Shown here one piece after another: positions 1-6,734 of a stretch of 8,911 bases of DNA. The DNA is taken from the NCBI GenBank assembly GCA_020724025.1, contig DYHU01000149.1, positions 1 to 8,911 on the forward strand, in the 5' to 3' direction. Numbering within the stretch: position 1 is the stretch's first letter; the number at the start of each line of letters is the position of its first letter. The notes beneath the pieces are model-generated. The model was given only the letters and a program-made list of their open reading frames with translations, made no database searches and was not told the origin of the DNA. The position numbers and the translations under genes were made by a program. The stretch is from Syntrophorhabdus sp. Lineage in GTDB: Bacteria > Desulfobacterota > BSN033 > UBA1163.

Positions 1-12
1 ATTTTATTTAAA

Positions 13-235
13 TACATTATTACTACAGCGACTTTTTTTCGTCATTCCCGTGAAAACGGGAATCCAGGCGTCGTCCCTGCGAAAGCAGGAAACCACTCAT
101 TCTTAAGAACTGGATTCCTGTTTTCACAGGAAACCCTGGATACCCGCTTTCGCGGGTATGACGGATTGGGCGGAAGAATTCTTTGTTGGTGCACAGTGCT
201 GTTCTTTCTCAAAGAGTCGCTATAGCGTTATTGTA
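13..235. repeat. Composite hairpin-rich inverted-repeat element (MITE-like), no ORF
   Basis: The outer ends are imperfect inverted repeats: 13-37 against 211-235 match at about 19 of 25 positions by eye, best in the 15 bases CTAYAGCGACTYTTT. Inside are four short hairpins whose four-base loops read GAAA on one strand and TTTC on the other: 44-63 (stem ATTCCCGT), 76-89 (CCTGC), 115-132 (TTCCTGT) and 141-158 (TACCCGC). The segments 40-67 and 136-163 are also inverted copies of each other, CGTCAT...CCAG against CTGG...ATGACG. The first unit is identical to the left arm of the elements at 6593-6721 and 7959-8088, so this belongs to the same family although its outer ends differ. It lies downstream of the last gene and encodes nothing. 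Such elements are usually moved by a transposase in trans; none is visible here. Confidence 0.6.
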
Positions 236-287
236 AGGCATGATCCCCGATCATGCCTTTAAATCCCGCGTTTCGCGGGATTCGGGG
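235..287 (-). terminator. Double hairpin after the NuoG-like gene, possible terminator
   Basis: Two perfect stem-loops stand side by side about 50-100 bases past the stop codon of the last gene. One is 262-282 (9-bp stem AATCCCGCG, 3-base loop); the other is 235-259 (10-bp stem AAGGCATGAT, 5-base loop). In the direction of transcription neither is followed by a clear run of T, so intrinsic termination is uncertain and an RNA-stabilising role is as likely. The loop bases 245-249 (CCCCG) are complementary to 283-287 (CGGGG) outside the second stem, so a pseudoknot-like fold is possible. The rest of the left intergenic region (1-12 and 288-330) is AT-rich or featureless apart from a 10-bp palindrome at 301-310. 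Confidence 0.35.
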
Positions 288-330
288 AACGCACCCTACA
301 TTCCATGGAAATTCATTTATTTCGTTTGTA

Positions 331-2856
331 TTAGTTTTTCTTCAACCTTTCCACTTTCACCCATCCCACTCCTCCTTCCACAAGAGAGCAAGGGCAGGGG
401 GCAATGATCACGCCCCGGGCAGGCATGGAAGAAAGATGGACCTTCATCTTCCATGTTTTTCCAACTGGAGAAGAGAGCTCCACCATTTCCCCCTCCTCAA
501 TCTTCAGGGATTGAGCATCCTCGATATTCATCTCCAGAGAAAGCTTCTCCATGACCTTTTTCAGATTCTCACTCCTCCGGCTGAGCCCGCCCGATTGAAA
601 GAGCGACGACTTCTCAACGAGACAGAAAGGATATTGATCAGGTTGAGGCTTAGGTTGAGGTTGAGCAAGAGGAATGAGTTTTGCCTTCCCCATCGGGAAA
701 CCATCTTCGTAAAGATAACCGGCCCCTTTGGGCCACTGCTCCCTATCCTGAAGGCCCTGATATTGCGCAATGACCTTAGAGATATCCTGAAAGATGGCTT
801 CCGGAGTCTCCCCTTGTACCGGGGCTTCTAAAAGACGAAGGAGTCCAAGGAAGATCTCAAGGTCTGATTTTGATTGACCCTCAGGCAGACGAAGAGGATG
901 AAGCCTCTGGATCCTTCGCTCCAGATTGGTATAGGTGCCGGACTTCTCAACAAACGAACAGGCTGGAAGCAGGAGATGCGCCTCCTTTGCGGCTTCGGTC
1001 ATAAAGAGGTCCTGGACCACCAGAAGTTCGAGATTCTCCAAAATCCTGGGAGACAGAGTCGGATTCTTTCCCACGAGGTAAAGGGCCTTGAGGCTTCCAT
1101 CCTCTGCTTTTTTGAGGAGATTTTCCATTTCTTCTGCGCCTGCAGGAATCTCCATATCGATCGCTCCCTGACTGTTACATTTCTCAAGGAGCAGAATAAT
1201 TCCAGAGCATTCCTTGCCCATATGGCCGGTCAGAAGGGCAAGGTTGGAGGAGGCAATGGCAATCTCTTTCGAATTGGGATAGGACCAGGGACCCGGTCCG
1301 ATGAGGATCATCGCATTCTTTGCCTGTGCAAAGCTTCTTGCAGCCTTCTCAACCTCGGCCCTAACCTCAACCTCCCTCTCTTTCAAGAAGAGGTCGAGGT
1401 GGACCAAATACTCGTCCTTCCTCTTCCTCAACTCGTCTATCCCTTCTGTCTTCTCGCTGATGAAGTCCTTCTCCTCAAGGCCCTCCCTGAGGATAATGCC
1501 GATCATCCCGTTCAGCAATGAAAGCTCTCCTCCAGGTTTCGCCAGGAGAGAGATCGATGGTGGAGAGAGGGGGGAAGTCTGCGTGTTCCGGCTGAGACCG
1601 ATATCGTAGTTTCCCAGGACAATGAGTTGAGCCTTATTCTTCCTGATCGCCAGATGGATTTCGTTCTTGATGATAGGATGGGTATGAGAAGGATCTGCCC
1701 CGATCATTAAAATACAGTCAGCCTTCCGGATCTCTTTGATGGAATTCGTTGAGGAAGCAAACCCGAGGGTCTTTGAGAGTCCTCGGGTTAGCCCGTGATC
1801 GCTTTTTCTTCCATTGAGAGCGATCAGTTCCGTTTTGATGGCTTCCTTAAAGAGTTTCTTAAAAAGGAAGTACTCTTCATTGGTGAGTCGGCCTGAGATC
1901 ATTGCTCCGATACTCCCGGAGCCATATTGATCCCTTATCTCTTCCAGCCTTTGAGCCACAAACCCGAGGGCCTCTTCCCAGGAGACTTCCTTAAAGGATC
2001 CGTTGATTCTGAGAAGGGGGGATTTCAGTCTATCCAGAGAATCGACAAAATCCCAGCCAAAGCGCCCTTTGACACAGAGATTCCCATCATTCGGGCCCTG
2101 ATCAGGCCGGGAGAAGGCCCGTTTGATCTCTCCTCCCTTGGAGCCGATGGTGAGCAGGCATCCGCATCCGCAGTAAGGACAGGGGCTGGTGGTTTCCGTG
2201 AGTTCCCAGTCTTTGCTCTTATAATCAAAGCAGTTGCTGGTGATGGCTCCCACAGGACAGGTGTCCAGACACTGGCCGCAAAATTCGCACCGGATGGGGC
2301 GATGGAAGTCCGTATCAATGAGGGTGTGGATGCCTCTGCGGGTGAAAGAGAGTTCTCCCACGCCCTGAACCTCATCGCAGATTCGCACACACCGGCCACA
2401 GAGGATACACTTGTCCCCATCCCTCTGGATAAGGGGAGAGCGATCGTCCGCAGGGAAACGGATTGGCTCCCAGGGATAAAGGGTCTCTTTCACTCCATAT
2501 TCGTAGACCAAGGTCTGGAGTTCGCATTCGCCCTCTTTTTCACACCTCGGGCAGATCATGGGATGGTTGAGCAGGATGAGCTGGAGTTGAACCCTCCGGG
2601 ATTCGATAATTTTTGGAGAATGGGTGAGAAGCTCCATTCCGTTTTTAGCGGGGGTGAAGCAGGACGGCAGAAGCTCTGATTTTCCTTTTTCCTGAACCAC
2701 ACAGAGCCTGCAGGCGCCAAAGGGGACGAGCCTTCGGTCGTTGCACAGGGAGGGGATCCGGATGCCAGCCGCCTGGGCGGCTTCCAGGATCGTCCTCCCC
2801 TTTTCGACCTCTACCGGGATACCATCAATGGTCAGTTTTACTGTTAGATTGCTCAT
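331..2856 (-). CDS. NuoG / formate dehydrogenase alpha-like iron-sulfur subunit, probably without formate-oxidising activity
   Basis: This 841-residue protein is the large iron-sulfur subunit of a soluble NADH-linked oxidoreductase. Domains in order: a [2Fe-2S] ferredoxin domain (C38, C49, C52, C66); a NuoG-type His-Cys3 cluster (H98, C102, C105, C111); two [4Fe-4S] motifs (C150-C153-C156-C160 and C190-C193-C196-C200); the [4Fe-4S] domain of the molybdopterin oxidoreductase family (C226, C229, C233, C261, then K263); a molybdopterin-oxidoreductase body; and a C-terminal dinucleotide-binding-like domain from about 750. An ungapped by-eye alignment to formate dehydrogenases from TNEE (325-328) to TNSI (370-373) puts Ser352 (codon AGC) at the Mo/W-ligating Cys/Sec and Asp353 at the following catalytic His. 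It therefore resembles non-catalytic NuoG more than an active dehydrogenase. There is no in-frame TGA, so no selenocysteine. The ribosome site before ATG 2856 is weak. It is separated from nuoF by a repeat. Automatic annotation may call it formate dehydrogenase alpha. Confidence 0.88.
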   Translation of the reverse strand: MSNLTVKLTIDGIPVEVEKGRTILEAAQAAGIRIPSLCNDRRLVPFGACRLCVVQEKGKSELLPSCFTPAKNGMELLTHSPKIIESRRVQLQLILLNHPMICPRCEKEGECELQTLVYEYGVKETLYPWEPIRFPADDRSPLIQRDGDKCILCGRCVRICDEVQGVGELSFTRRGIHTLIDTDFHRPIRCEFCGQCLDTCPVGAITSNCFDYKSKDWELTETTSPCPYCGCGCLLTIGSKGGEIKRAFSRPDQGPNDGNLCVKGRFGWDFVDSLDRLKSPLLRINGSFKEVSWEEALGFVAQRLEEIRDQYGSGSIGAMISGRLTNEEYFLFKKLFKEAIKTELIALNGRKSDHGLTRGLSKTLGFASSTNSIKEIRKADCILMIGADPSHTHPIIKNEIHLAIRKNKAQLIVLGNYDIGLSRNTQTSPLSPPSISLLAKPGGELSLLNGMIGIILREGLEEKDFISEKTEGIDELRKRKDEYLVHLDLFLKEREVEVRAEVEKAARSFAQAKNAMILIGPGPWSYPNSKEIAIASSNLALLTGHMGKECSGIILLLEKCNSQGAIDMEIPAGAEEMENLLKKAEDGSLKALYLVGKNPTLSPRILENLELLVVQDLFMTEAAKEAHLLLPACSFVEKSGTYTNLERRIQRLHPLRLPEGQSKSDLEIFLGLLRLLEAPVQGETPEAIFQDISKVIAQYQGLQDREQWPKGAGYLYEDGFPMGKAKLIPLAQPQPKPQPDQYPFCLVEKSSLFQSGGLSRRSENLKKVMEKLSLEMNIEDAQSLKIEEGEMVELSSPVGKTWKMKVHLSSMPARGVIIAPCPCSLVEGGVGWVKVERLKKN

Positions 2857-2873
2857 TAGCGATATCTCGTAAA

Positions 2874-2986
2874 AATATCAAATGTCAAAGCTCAAAGTTC
2901 AAAGGAAATCTAAATGACTAAATTTCAAAATGTCTTCTTTTTAACTTTGACATTCCTTTGTTATTTGGATTTTGACATTTGACATT
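2874..2986. repeat. Inverted repeat of CAAA-containing heptamers filling the nuoF-nuoG gap
   Basis: The arms 2874-2907 and 2953-2986 are 34-base imperfect inverted repeats, matching at roughly 27 of 34 positions by eye. Each arm has a 7-base period: the left arm holds TCAAATG, TCAAAGC, TCAAAGT, TCAAAGG (2878-2905), and the reverse complement of the right arm reads TGTCAAA, TGTCAAA, ATCCAAA, TAACAAA. The centre is AT-rich. It fills nearly the whole 137-base gap between two genes expected to be co-transcribed. On the transcribed strand the left arm offers several TTGA-type -35-like hexamers, including an exact TTGACA at 2888-2883, but no good -10 box stands at the right distance. No coding potential. 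Confidence 0.6.
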
Positions 2987-2993
2987 GATTCTT

Positions 2994-4880
2994 TTATTCG
3001 ATCGCCCAAAACTTACAGGCCTGGATACAGGAGCGACAGCGAATGCATTTCTCCAGATCGATCACAGCTGTCGTCTTCTTCTCCCAGGCAATGGCGTCCG
3101 AAGGGCAGGCCTTTTTACAGAGGCCGCACATCTTACAATTTTCAGGAACGACCCGAAACTTAATCAGATCGGCACAGACCAGAGCCGGGCACCGTTTATC
3201 GATGATGTGAGCCTCATACTCCTCACGGAAATAACGGATCGTCGAAAGCACCGGATTGGGGGCTGTCTTTCCAAGACCGCAATGGGAACTCTCTTTGATA
3301 TGATTCCCGAGTTGTTCAAGAAGTTCGATATCCTCCAGTCTCCCTTGGCCGATGACAATCCGGTTGAGGATATTGAGCATGGTCTTCATCCCCACACGGC
3401 AGGGGACGCATTTACCGCAGGACTCATCGACCGAGAAGTCGGTGAAGAAGCGGGCGGTGTCGACCATGCAGATGGTGTTGTCCATGACGACCAGTCCGCC
3501 AGAGCCCATCATGGCTCCTGCCTCATCGAGCGAATCGAAATCAATCTCGGTGTCCAGAAGGGGAGCTGGGAGACAGGCTCCTGAGGGGCCTCCGATCTGG
3601 AGGGTTTTGAACTCTCTCTTGCCCGGGATGCCACCTCCGATATCGTAGACAATTGCCCGGAGGGTCGTCCCCATCGGAACCTCAACCAGACCGACATTTT
3701 TTACGGCCCCGGCTAAGGCAAAGACCTTGGTTCCTTTAGATCCGCTTGTTCCAATGGAGGCAAACCATTTCCATCCATTCCGAATGATCGCTGGCACATT
3801 GGCGAAGGTCTCTACATTGTTGAGGACGGTGGGTTGTCCCCAGAGTCCGGCCTCCGTGGAACGGGGGGGCTTTACCCTCGGCATCCCCCGCTTTCCTTCG
3901 AGGGAATACATGAGGGCTGTCGATTCCCCGCAGACAAAGGCGCCCGCCCCCGGATAGATGCCAATGTCGAAATCAAATCCGGTGCCCATGATATTTTTTC
4001 CGAGAAGCCCATAGCTTCTCGCCTGCTCGATTGCAATATTAAGGCGATGAATGGCCAGGGGATATTCTGCCCTCACATAGATATAACCCTGATGAGAATC
4101 GACGGCATGGCCGCATATGATCATCCCCTCCAAAACAGCATGAGGATCGGCCTCTAATAAAGAACGATCCATGAAGGCGCCAGGATCCCCTTCGTCACCG
4201 TTACAGATGACATATTTTGGAAAGGATGTATAACGCCTTCCCTCCTCCCATTTCTTGCCAGTTGGAAACCCTGCTCCTCCACGACCCCTCAGACCCGAAC
4301 CCTTCACCTCCTCAATCACTTCTTCTGGCCTCATGGAAGTAAGGACTTTCGCCAATCCCCAATAGGCACCCCACGCAATGGCTTCCTCAATCCGCTCCGC
4401 ATCGATGAGTCCCTTATTCCTCAAGGCCCAAAGGGTCTGGTGCTGGAAGAAGGGAATCTCTTTCAATCTTGGGATTTCTCCAACATTAAGGGGAAGGGAT
4501 TTCCCATCTCCATCGTCAATCGCCAAGGCATAGGGTTTAACGATCTCTCCATTCAGGACATGGCGGTCGAAGATTTCCCGGATCTTCTCCTCATTGAGAT
4601 CACTGTATTTGACAGGAGGAAGCCCCTCTGATTCAATGGTCACCATCGGTTCACGGCAACAGAGTCCTGCGCAACCGGATCGGATAATCTTGATATCCTT
4701 CATCCCTTTTTCTTCTATTTCCCGAACGATCAACGCATGGAGTTTTTCTATTCCCGCAGCAATCCCACAGGTCCCCATATGAAAGTTGACCTTCACCCGA
4801 TACCCTCCCTTTTGGAGTGAGAGATCGAGGTCTACCCTCTCTTTGACCTTTTGTAAGTCATCCGCATTTAAGATCCGCAT
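2994..4880 (-). CDS. nuoF: NADH-oxidising flavoprotein, HydB/NuoF type with N-terminal thioredoxin-like and C-terminal ferredoxin domains
   Basis: This 628-residue protein is the NADH/FMN-binding subunit of a cytosolic iron-sulfur oxidoreductase. It is longer than respiratory NuoF (about 430-450 residues) and has the HydB/HylB layout of soluble hydrogenases and formate dehydrogenases. Domains: an N-terminal thioredoxin-like ferredoxin domain with C38, C70 and C74; the FMN/NADH core with the glycine-rich loop GLRGRGGAGFPTG near 196-208, the NGDEGDPGA motif and the PPRSTEAGLWGQPT region; an SLBB-like region; the N3 [4Fe-4S] site C488, C491, C494, C534; and a C-terminal 2[4Fe-4S] ferredoxin (C582, C585, C588, C592 and C612, C615, C618, C622). 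The first domain shows one Cys where the classic pattern has two, so its [2Fe-2S] cluster is uncertain. The start lies 3 bases after the nuoE stop with only a weak ribosome site, suggesting translational coupling. Membrane complex I subunits are absent from the window. Confidence 0.93.
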   Translation of the reverse strand: MRILNADDLQKVKERVDLDLSLQKGGYRVKVNFHMGTCGIAAGIEKLHALIVREIEEKGMKDIKIIRSGCAGLCCREPMVTIESEGLPPVKYSDLNEEKIREIFDRHVLNGEIVKPYALAIDDGDGKSLPLNVGEIPRLKEIPFFQHQTLWALRNKGLIDAERIEEAIAWGAYWGLAKVLTSMRPEEVIEEVKGSGLRGRGGAGFPTGKKWEEGRRYTSFPKYVICNGDEGDPGAFMDRSLLEADPHAVLEGMIICGHAVDSHQGYIYVRAEYPLAIHRLNIAIEQARSYGLLGKNIMGTGFDFDIGIYPGAGAFVCGESTALMYSLEGKRGMPRVKPPRSTEAGLWGQPTVLNNVETFANVPAIIRNGWKWFASIGTSGSKGTKVFALAGAVKNVGLVEVPMGTTLRAIVYDIGGGIPGKREFKTLQIGGPSGACLPAPLLDTEIDFDSLDEAGAMMGSGGLVVMDNTICMVDTARFFTDFSVDESCGKCVPCRVGMKTMLNILNRIVIGQGRLEDIELLEQLGNHIKESSHCGLGKTAPNPVLSTIRYFREEYEAHIIDKRCPALVCADLIKFRVVPENCKMCGLCKKACPSDAIAWEKKTTAVIDLEKCIRCRSCIQACKFWAIE

Positions 4881-4883
4881 AGG

Positions 4884-5363
4884 TCACTCATAGGATTTAA
4901 CGACTTGAATGGCTTGTGATGGATCCACCAATGCATGGGTGTGATGATCGATCACCATAGCAGGAGCGAGGCTACAACATCCCAGGCATCGGACAGCCTC
5001 CAGGGAAAATTTTCTATCTCTTGTGATCCCTCCGACCTCCACCTCGAGTTCCCTCCGGAGGTTATCGAGAATCTGTTTCGAGCCTTTCACATAACAGGCG
5101 GTTCCCAGACACACCCTGATGATGTGCTTTCCCCTTGGGACGATGGTGAAAAAAGCATAGAAGGAGACCACGCCGTAGGCCTGCGAGGTGGAGAGGTTGA
5201 GCCCGTCAGCAATGCGATGCTGGACCTTTTTGGGAAGGTATCCGCAGATGTCCTGAACCTCTTTCAGGACAGGGATGAGGGCTCCGTGCCTCCCCTTATA
5301 GGTGGCGATCACCCGATCGATTTTCTCAAATTCTTCTTTGGTTATAGTGTCAACCCACCTCAT
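4884..5363 (-). CDS. nuoE: NuoE-like [2Fe-2S] thioredoxin-fold subunit of a soluble NADH oxidoreductase
   Basis: This 159-residue protein has the normal length and layout of the 24-kDa subunit family (NuoE, HydC, HylC). A helical N-terminal part (about 8-75, with the conserved LxxVQ and AYGVVSFY stretches) is followed by a thioredoxin-like domain. The four [2Fe-2S] ligands are visible as C85-x4-C90 and C126-x3-C130; C129 is an extra adjacent Cys. The protein docks on NuoF and passes electrons to or from the FMN site. The start at 5363 is one base after the stop of the HdrD-like gene; GGAGG lies about 12 bases upstream inside that gene, so translation is probably coupled. The tie to both neighbours argues that the HdrD-like protein, NuoE and NuoF are made in fixed proportion and may form one complex. 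Confidence 0.94.
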   Translation of the reverse strand: MRWVDTITKEEFEKIDRVIATYKGRHGALIPVLKEVQDICGYLPKKVQHRIADGLNLSTSQAYGVVSFYAFFTIVPRGKHIIRVCLGTACYVKGSKQILDNLRRELEVEVGGITRDRKFSLEAVRCLGCCSLAPAMVIDHHTHALVDPSQAIQVVKSYE

Positions 5364-5364
5364 C

Positions 5365-6513
5365 TCACGCCATTGCCTCCGCCAGTAATTCCATCACATC
5401 CATGACACGGATCTTTTCTTCGTGGCCGGAGGTTTTCACCGCATCTTCAAGGGTGAGAACGCAGAGAGGACAGGCGGTCGCCAGAATCTCTGCTCCCAGT
5501 TCCACCGCATCCTGCACACGAATCTCGGCCAGTCGCTGGCCTGTATCCGAAGAGGACTCCGCCCACATCTTCCCGCCACCGCCTTCGCAGCACAGACTCT
5601 TTTCTCGGGAACGGTCCATCTCTTTGAAGGTGAGACCAGGAATGGCCGTCAGGAGCGCACGGGGTTCATCGAAGATATTATTCTGTTTGCCTAAGAAACA
5701 TGGATCATGATAGGTGACGACCTTTTTGACCTCCTGAGTGAGAGAAAGTTTGCCTTCCTCCCACCGTTTTGCCAGGATCTGGGTGGTATGGAGGATATCA
5801 AACTTTCCCTGGGGGTACTCGTTTTTGAAAACATTGAAGCCATGGGGGCAGTTTATGAGAATATGATCGATCCCGTAGGATTCGAAGCGCTGGATGTTTC
5901 CGTCCATCAGTTCTTCAAAGAGACCTGCTTCCCCCATCCTCCGAATTTCATTGCCACAGCATTGTTCCTCATTTCCGAGGATGGCGAAATCAACCCCTGT
6001 CTGTTGAAAGATGAATACCATTGCTTTGGCGATTTCCTGGACTCGCGGGTCGGAAGCGGCTGTGCATCCGACAAAGTAAAGGTATTCGGCGCGCTCTCCT
6101 TGGGAGAAGTCCCTGACCTTAAGATCTTCAGGAAGGCCCTTGAGCCACTCGGTCCTCTTGCTCTTCGGTTTTCCCCATGGATTTCCATGTTTGTAGGCAT
6201 TTTCCATGGCCTCGATGATCGTCTTTGGGATATGTCCCTCTTCGACCAATGTCCCTCTCATCCCTATGACCAGATCCATCGGCTTCAATCCTCTCGGGCA
6301 TCTCAGAGTGCAGGTCTTACAGGTGGTGCAATCCCACAGTTCTTCTTTCTCCCCGATCCGATCAAGGTTCTTCCCTAATATGCCTTCGATCATCAGCCGT
6401 CGGATATTCAATTTCGATTTCAGGGAGACCGGGCACCCTCCTGTGCACTTTCCGCATTGATAGCAACCGTAGAGGTCAAATTTTGCAGCAAATGATTGTT
6501 CCGAGACTTCCAT
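5365..6513 (-). CDS. Soluble HdrD-like (Fe-S)-binding protein with two CCG domains
   Basis: This 382-residue protein has the layout of heterodisulfide reductase subunit D and related oxidoreductases. Its N-terminal ferredoxin part has two [4Fe-4S] motifs (C17, C20, C23, C27 and C62, C65, C68, C72). Two CCG (cysteine-rich) domains follow. The second is complete: C272, C308-C309, C348-x2-C351. The first has C150, C185-C186 and C222, but Gly225 (codon GGC, one base from TGC) stands where the last Cys of CxxC is expected, so its cluster may be altered or missing. No membrane segment or signal peptide is visible, unlike membrane-anchored relatives that link electron-transferring flavoprotein to quinone. 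A strong ribosome site AAGGAG stands 8 bases before the ATG. It is directly coupled to nuoE, so it probably exchanges electrons with the NADH module. The real substrate (a disulfide, flavoprotein or ferredoxin) cannot be told from sequence. Confidence 0.87.
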   Translation of the reverse strand: MEVSEQSFAAKFDLYGCYQCGKCTGGCPVSLKSKLNIRRLMIEGILGKNLDRIGEKEELWDCTTCKTCTLRCPRGLKPMDLVIGMRGTLVEEGHIPKTIIEAMENAYKHGNPWGKPKSKRTEWLKGLPEDLKVRDFSQGERAEYLYFVGCTAASDPRVQEIAKAMVFIFQQTGVDFAILGNEEQCCGNEIRRMGEAGLFEELMDGNIQRFESYGIDHILINCPHGFNVFKNEYPQGKFDILHTTQILAKRWEEGKLSLTQEVKKVVTYHDPCFLGKQNNIFDEPRALLTAIPGLTFKEMDRSREKSLCCEGGGGKMWAESSSDTGQRLAEIRVQDAVELGAEILATACPLCVLTLEDAVKTSGHEEKIRVMDVMELLAEAMA

Positions 6514-6521
6514 CTGAATAA

Positions 6522-6527
6522 CTCCTT
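6522..6527 (-). promoter_or_regulatory. Ribosome binding site of the HdrD-like gene
   Basis: AAGGAG on the minus strand stands 8 bases before the ATG at 6513. It is the clearest Shine-Dalgarno match in the window and fixes this start. The stretch 6528-6592 upstream is AT-rich (several AATAT/TAATAT runs) and could hold a promoter for the hdrD-like-nuoE-nuoF unit, but no convincing -35/-10 pair is seen. Confidence 0.7.
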
Positions 6528-6592
6528 CAAGATCTAATTGCGATATTATTCACAATCTTATTCCTAACAGAAATATATTAACCTTTCAAGAT

Positions 6593-6721
6593 GAACTCGT
6601 AAAAAGTCGTCATTCCCGTGAAAACGGGAATCCAGAAAATTCTAACTACATGAAAAGACTGGATTCCTGCTTGCGCAGGAATGACAGAAAATGGCCCTCT
6701 CTGACTTTTTACAAGACCATC
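6593..6721. repeat. MITE-like element, copy 1 (about 129 bp)
   Basis: The ends are inverted repeats, GTAAAAAGTC at 6599-6608 and GACTTTTTAC at 6703-6712. Inside are two hairpins with 8-bp stems: 6612-6631 (stem ATTCCCGT, loop GAAA) and 6664-6683 (stem ATTCCTGC, loop TTGC, which reads GCAA on the transcribed strand). The element is nearly identical to 7959-8088. In the register set by that copy, the flanking 9-mers 6584-6592 and 6722-6730 match at 6 of 9 positions, compatible with an aged target duplication. It fills most of the gap between the acyl-CoA dehydrogenase and the HdrD-like gene and could act as a partial terminator or as an mRNA processing or stabilising structure. It encodes no transposase. 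Confidence 0.8.
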
Positions 6722-6734
6722 CTTCAATACTTTT

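Noticed and set aside
40..163. CRISPR-like array from the repeated ATTCCCG/CGGGAAT units
   Set aside because: Units are inverted as well as direct, spacing is irregular, the stretches between them are not unique spacers, and no cas gene is present.
253..831. Plus-strand open frame of 192 codons
   Set aside because: It lies antisense to the NuoG-like gene and the hairpin region; its translation shows no family motif and has the Pro/His/Arg-rich composition of a shadow frame.
1927..2679. Plus-strand open frame of 250 codons
   Set aside because: It is fully antisense to the Cys-rich N-terminal domains of the NuoG-like protein, whose metal-ligand motifs are intact; no ribosome site or recognisable domain.
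331..2856. Selenocysteine-containing formate dehydrogenase
   Set aside because: The frame has no internal TGA; the codon at the expected position is AGC for Ser.
5707..6378. Plus-strand open frame of 223 codons
   Set aside because: Antisense to the HdrD-like gene, which has all expected motifs; shadow frame.
6560..6589. Promoter TTGAAA (6589-6584) for the HdrD-like gene
   Set aside because: The best hexamer at 17 bases is TAGGAA, only three matches to TATAAT; too weak to list as a feature.
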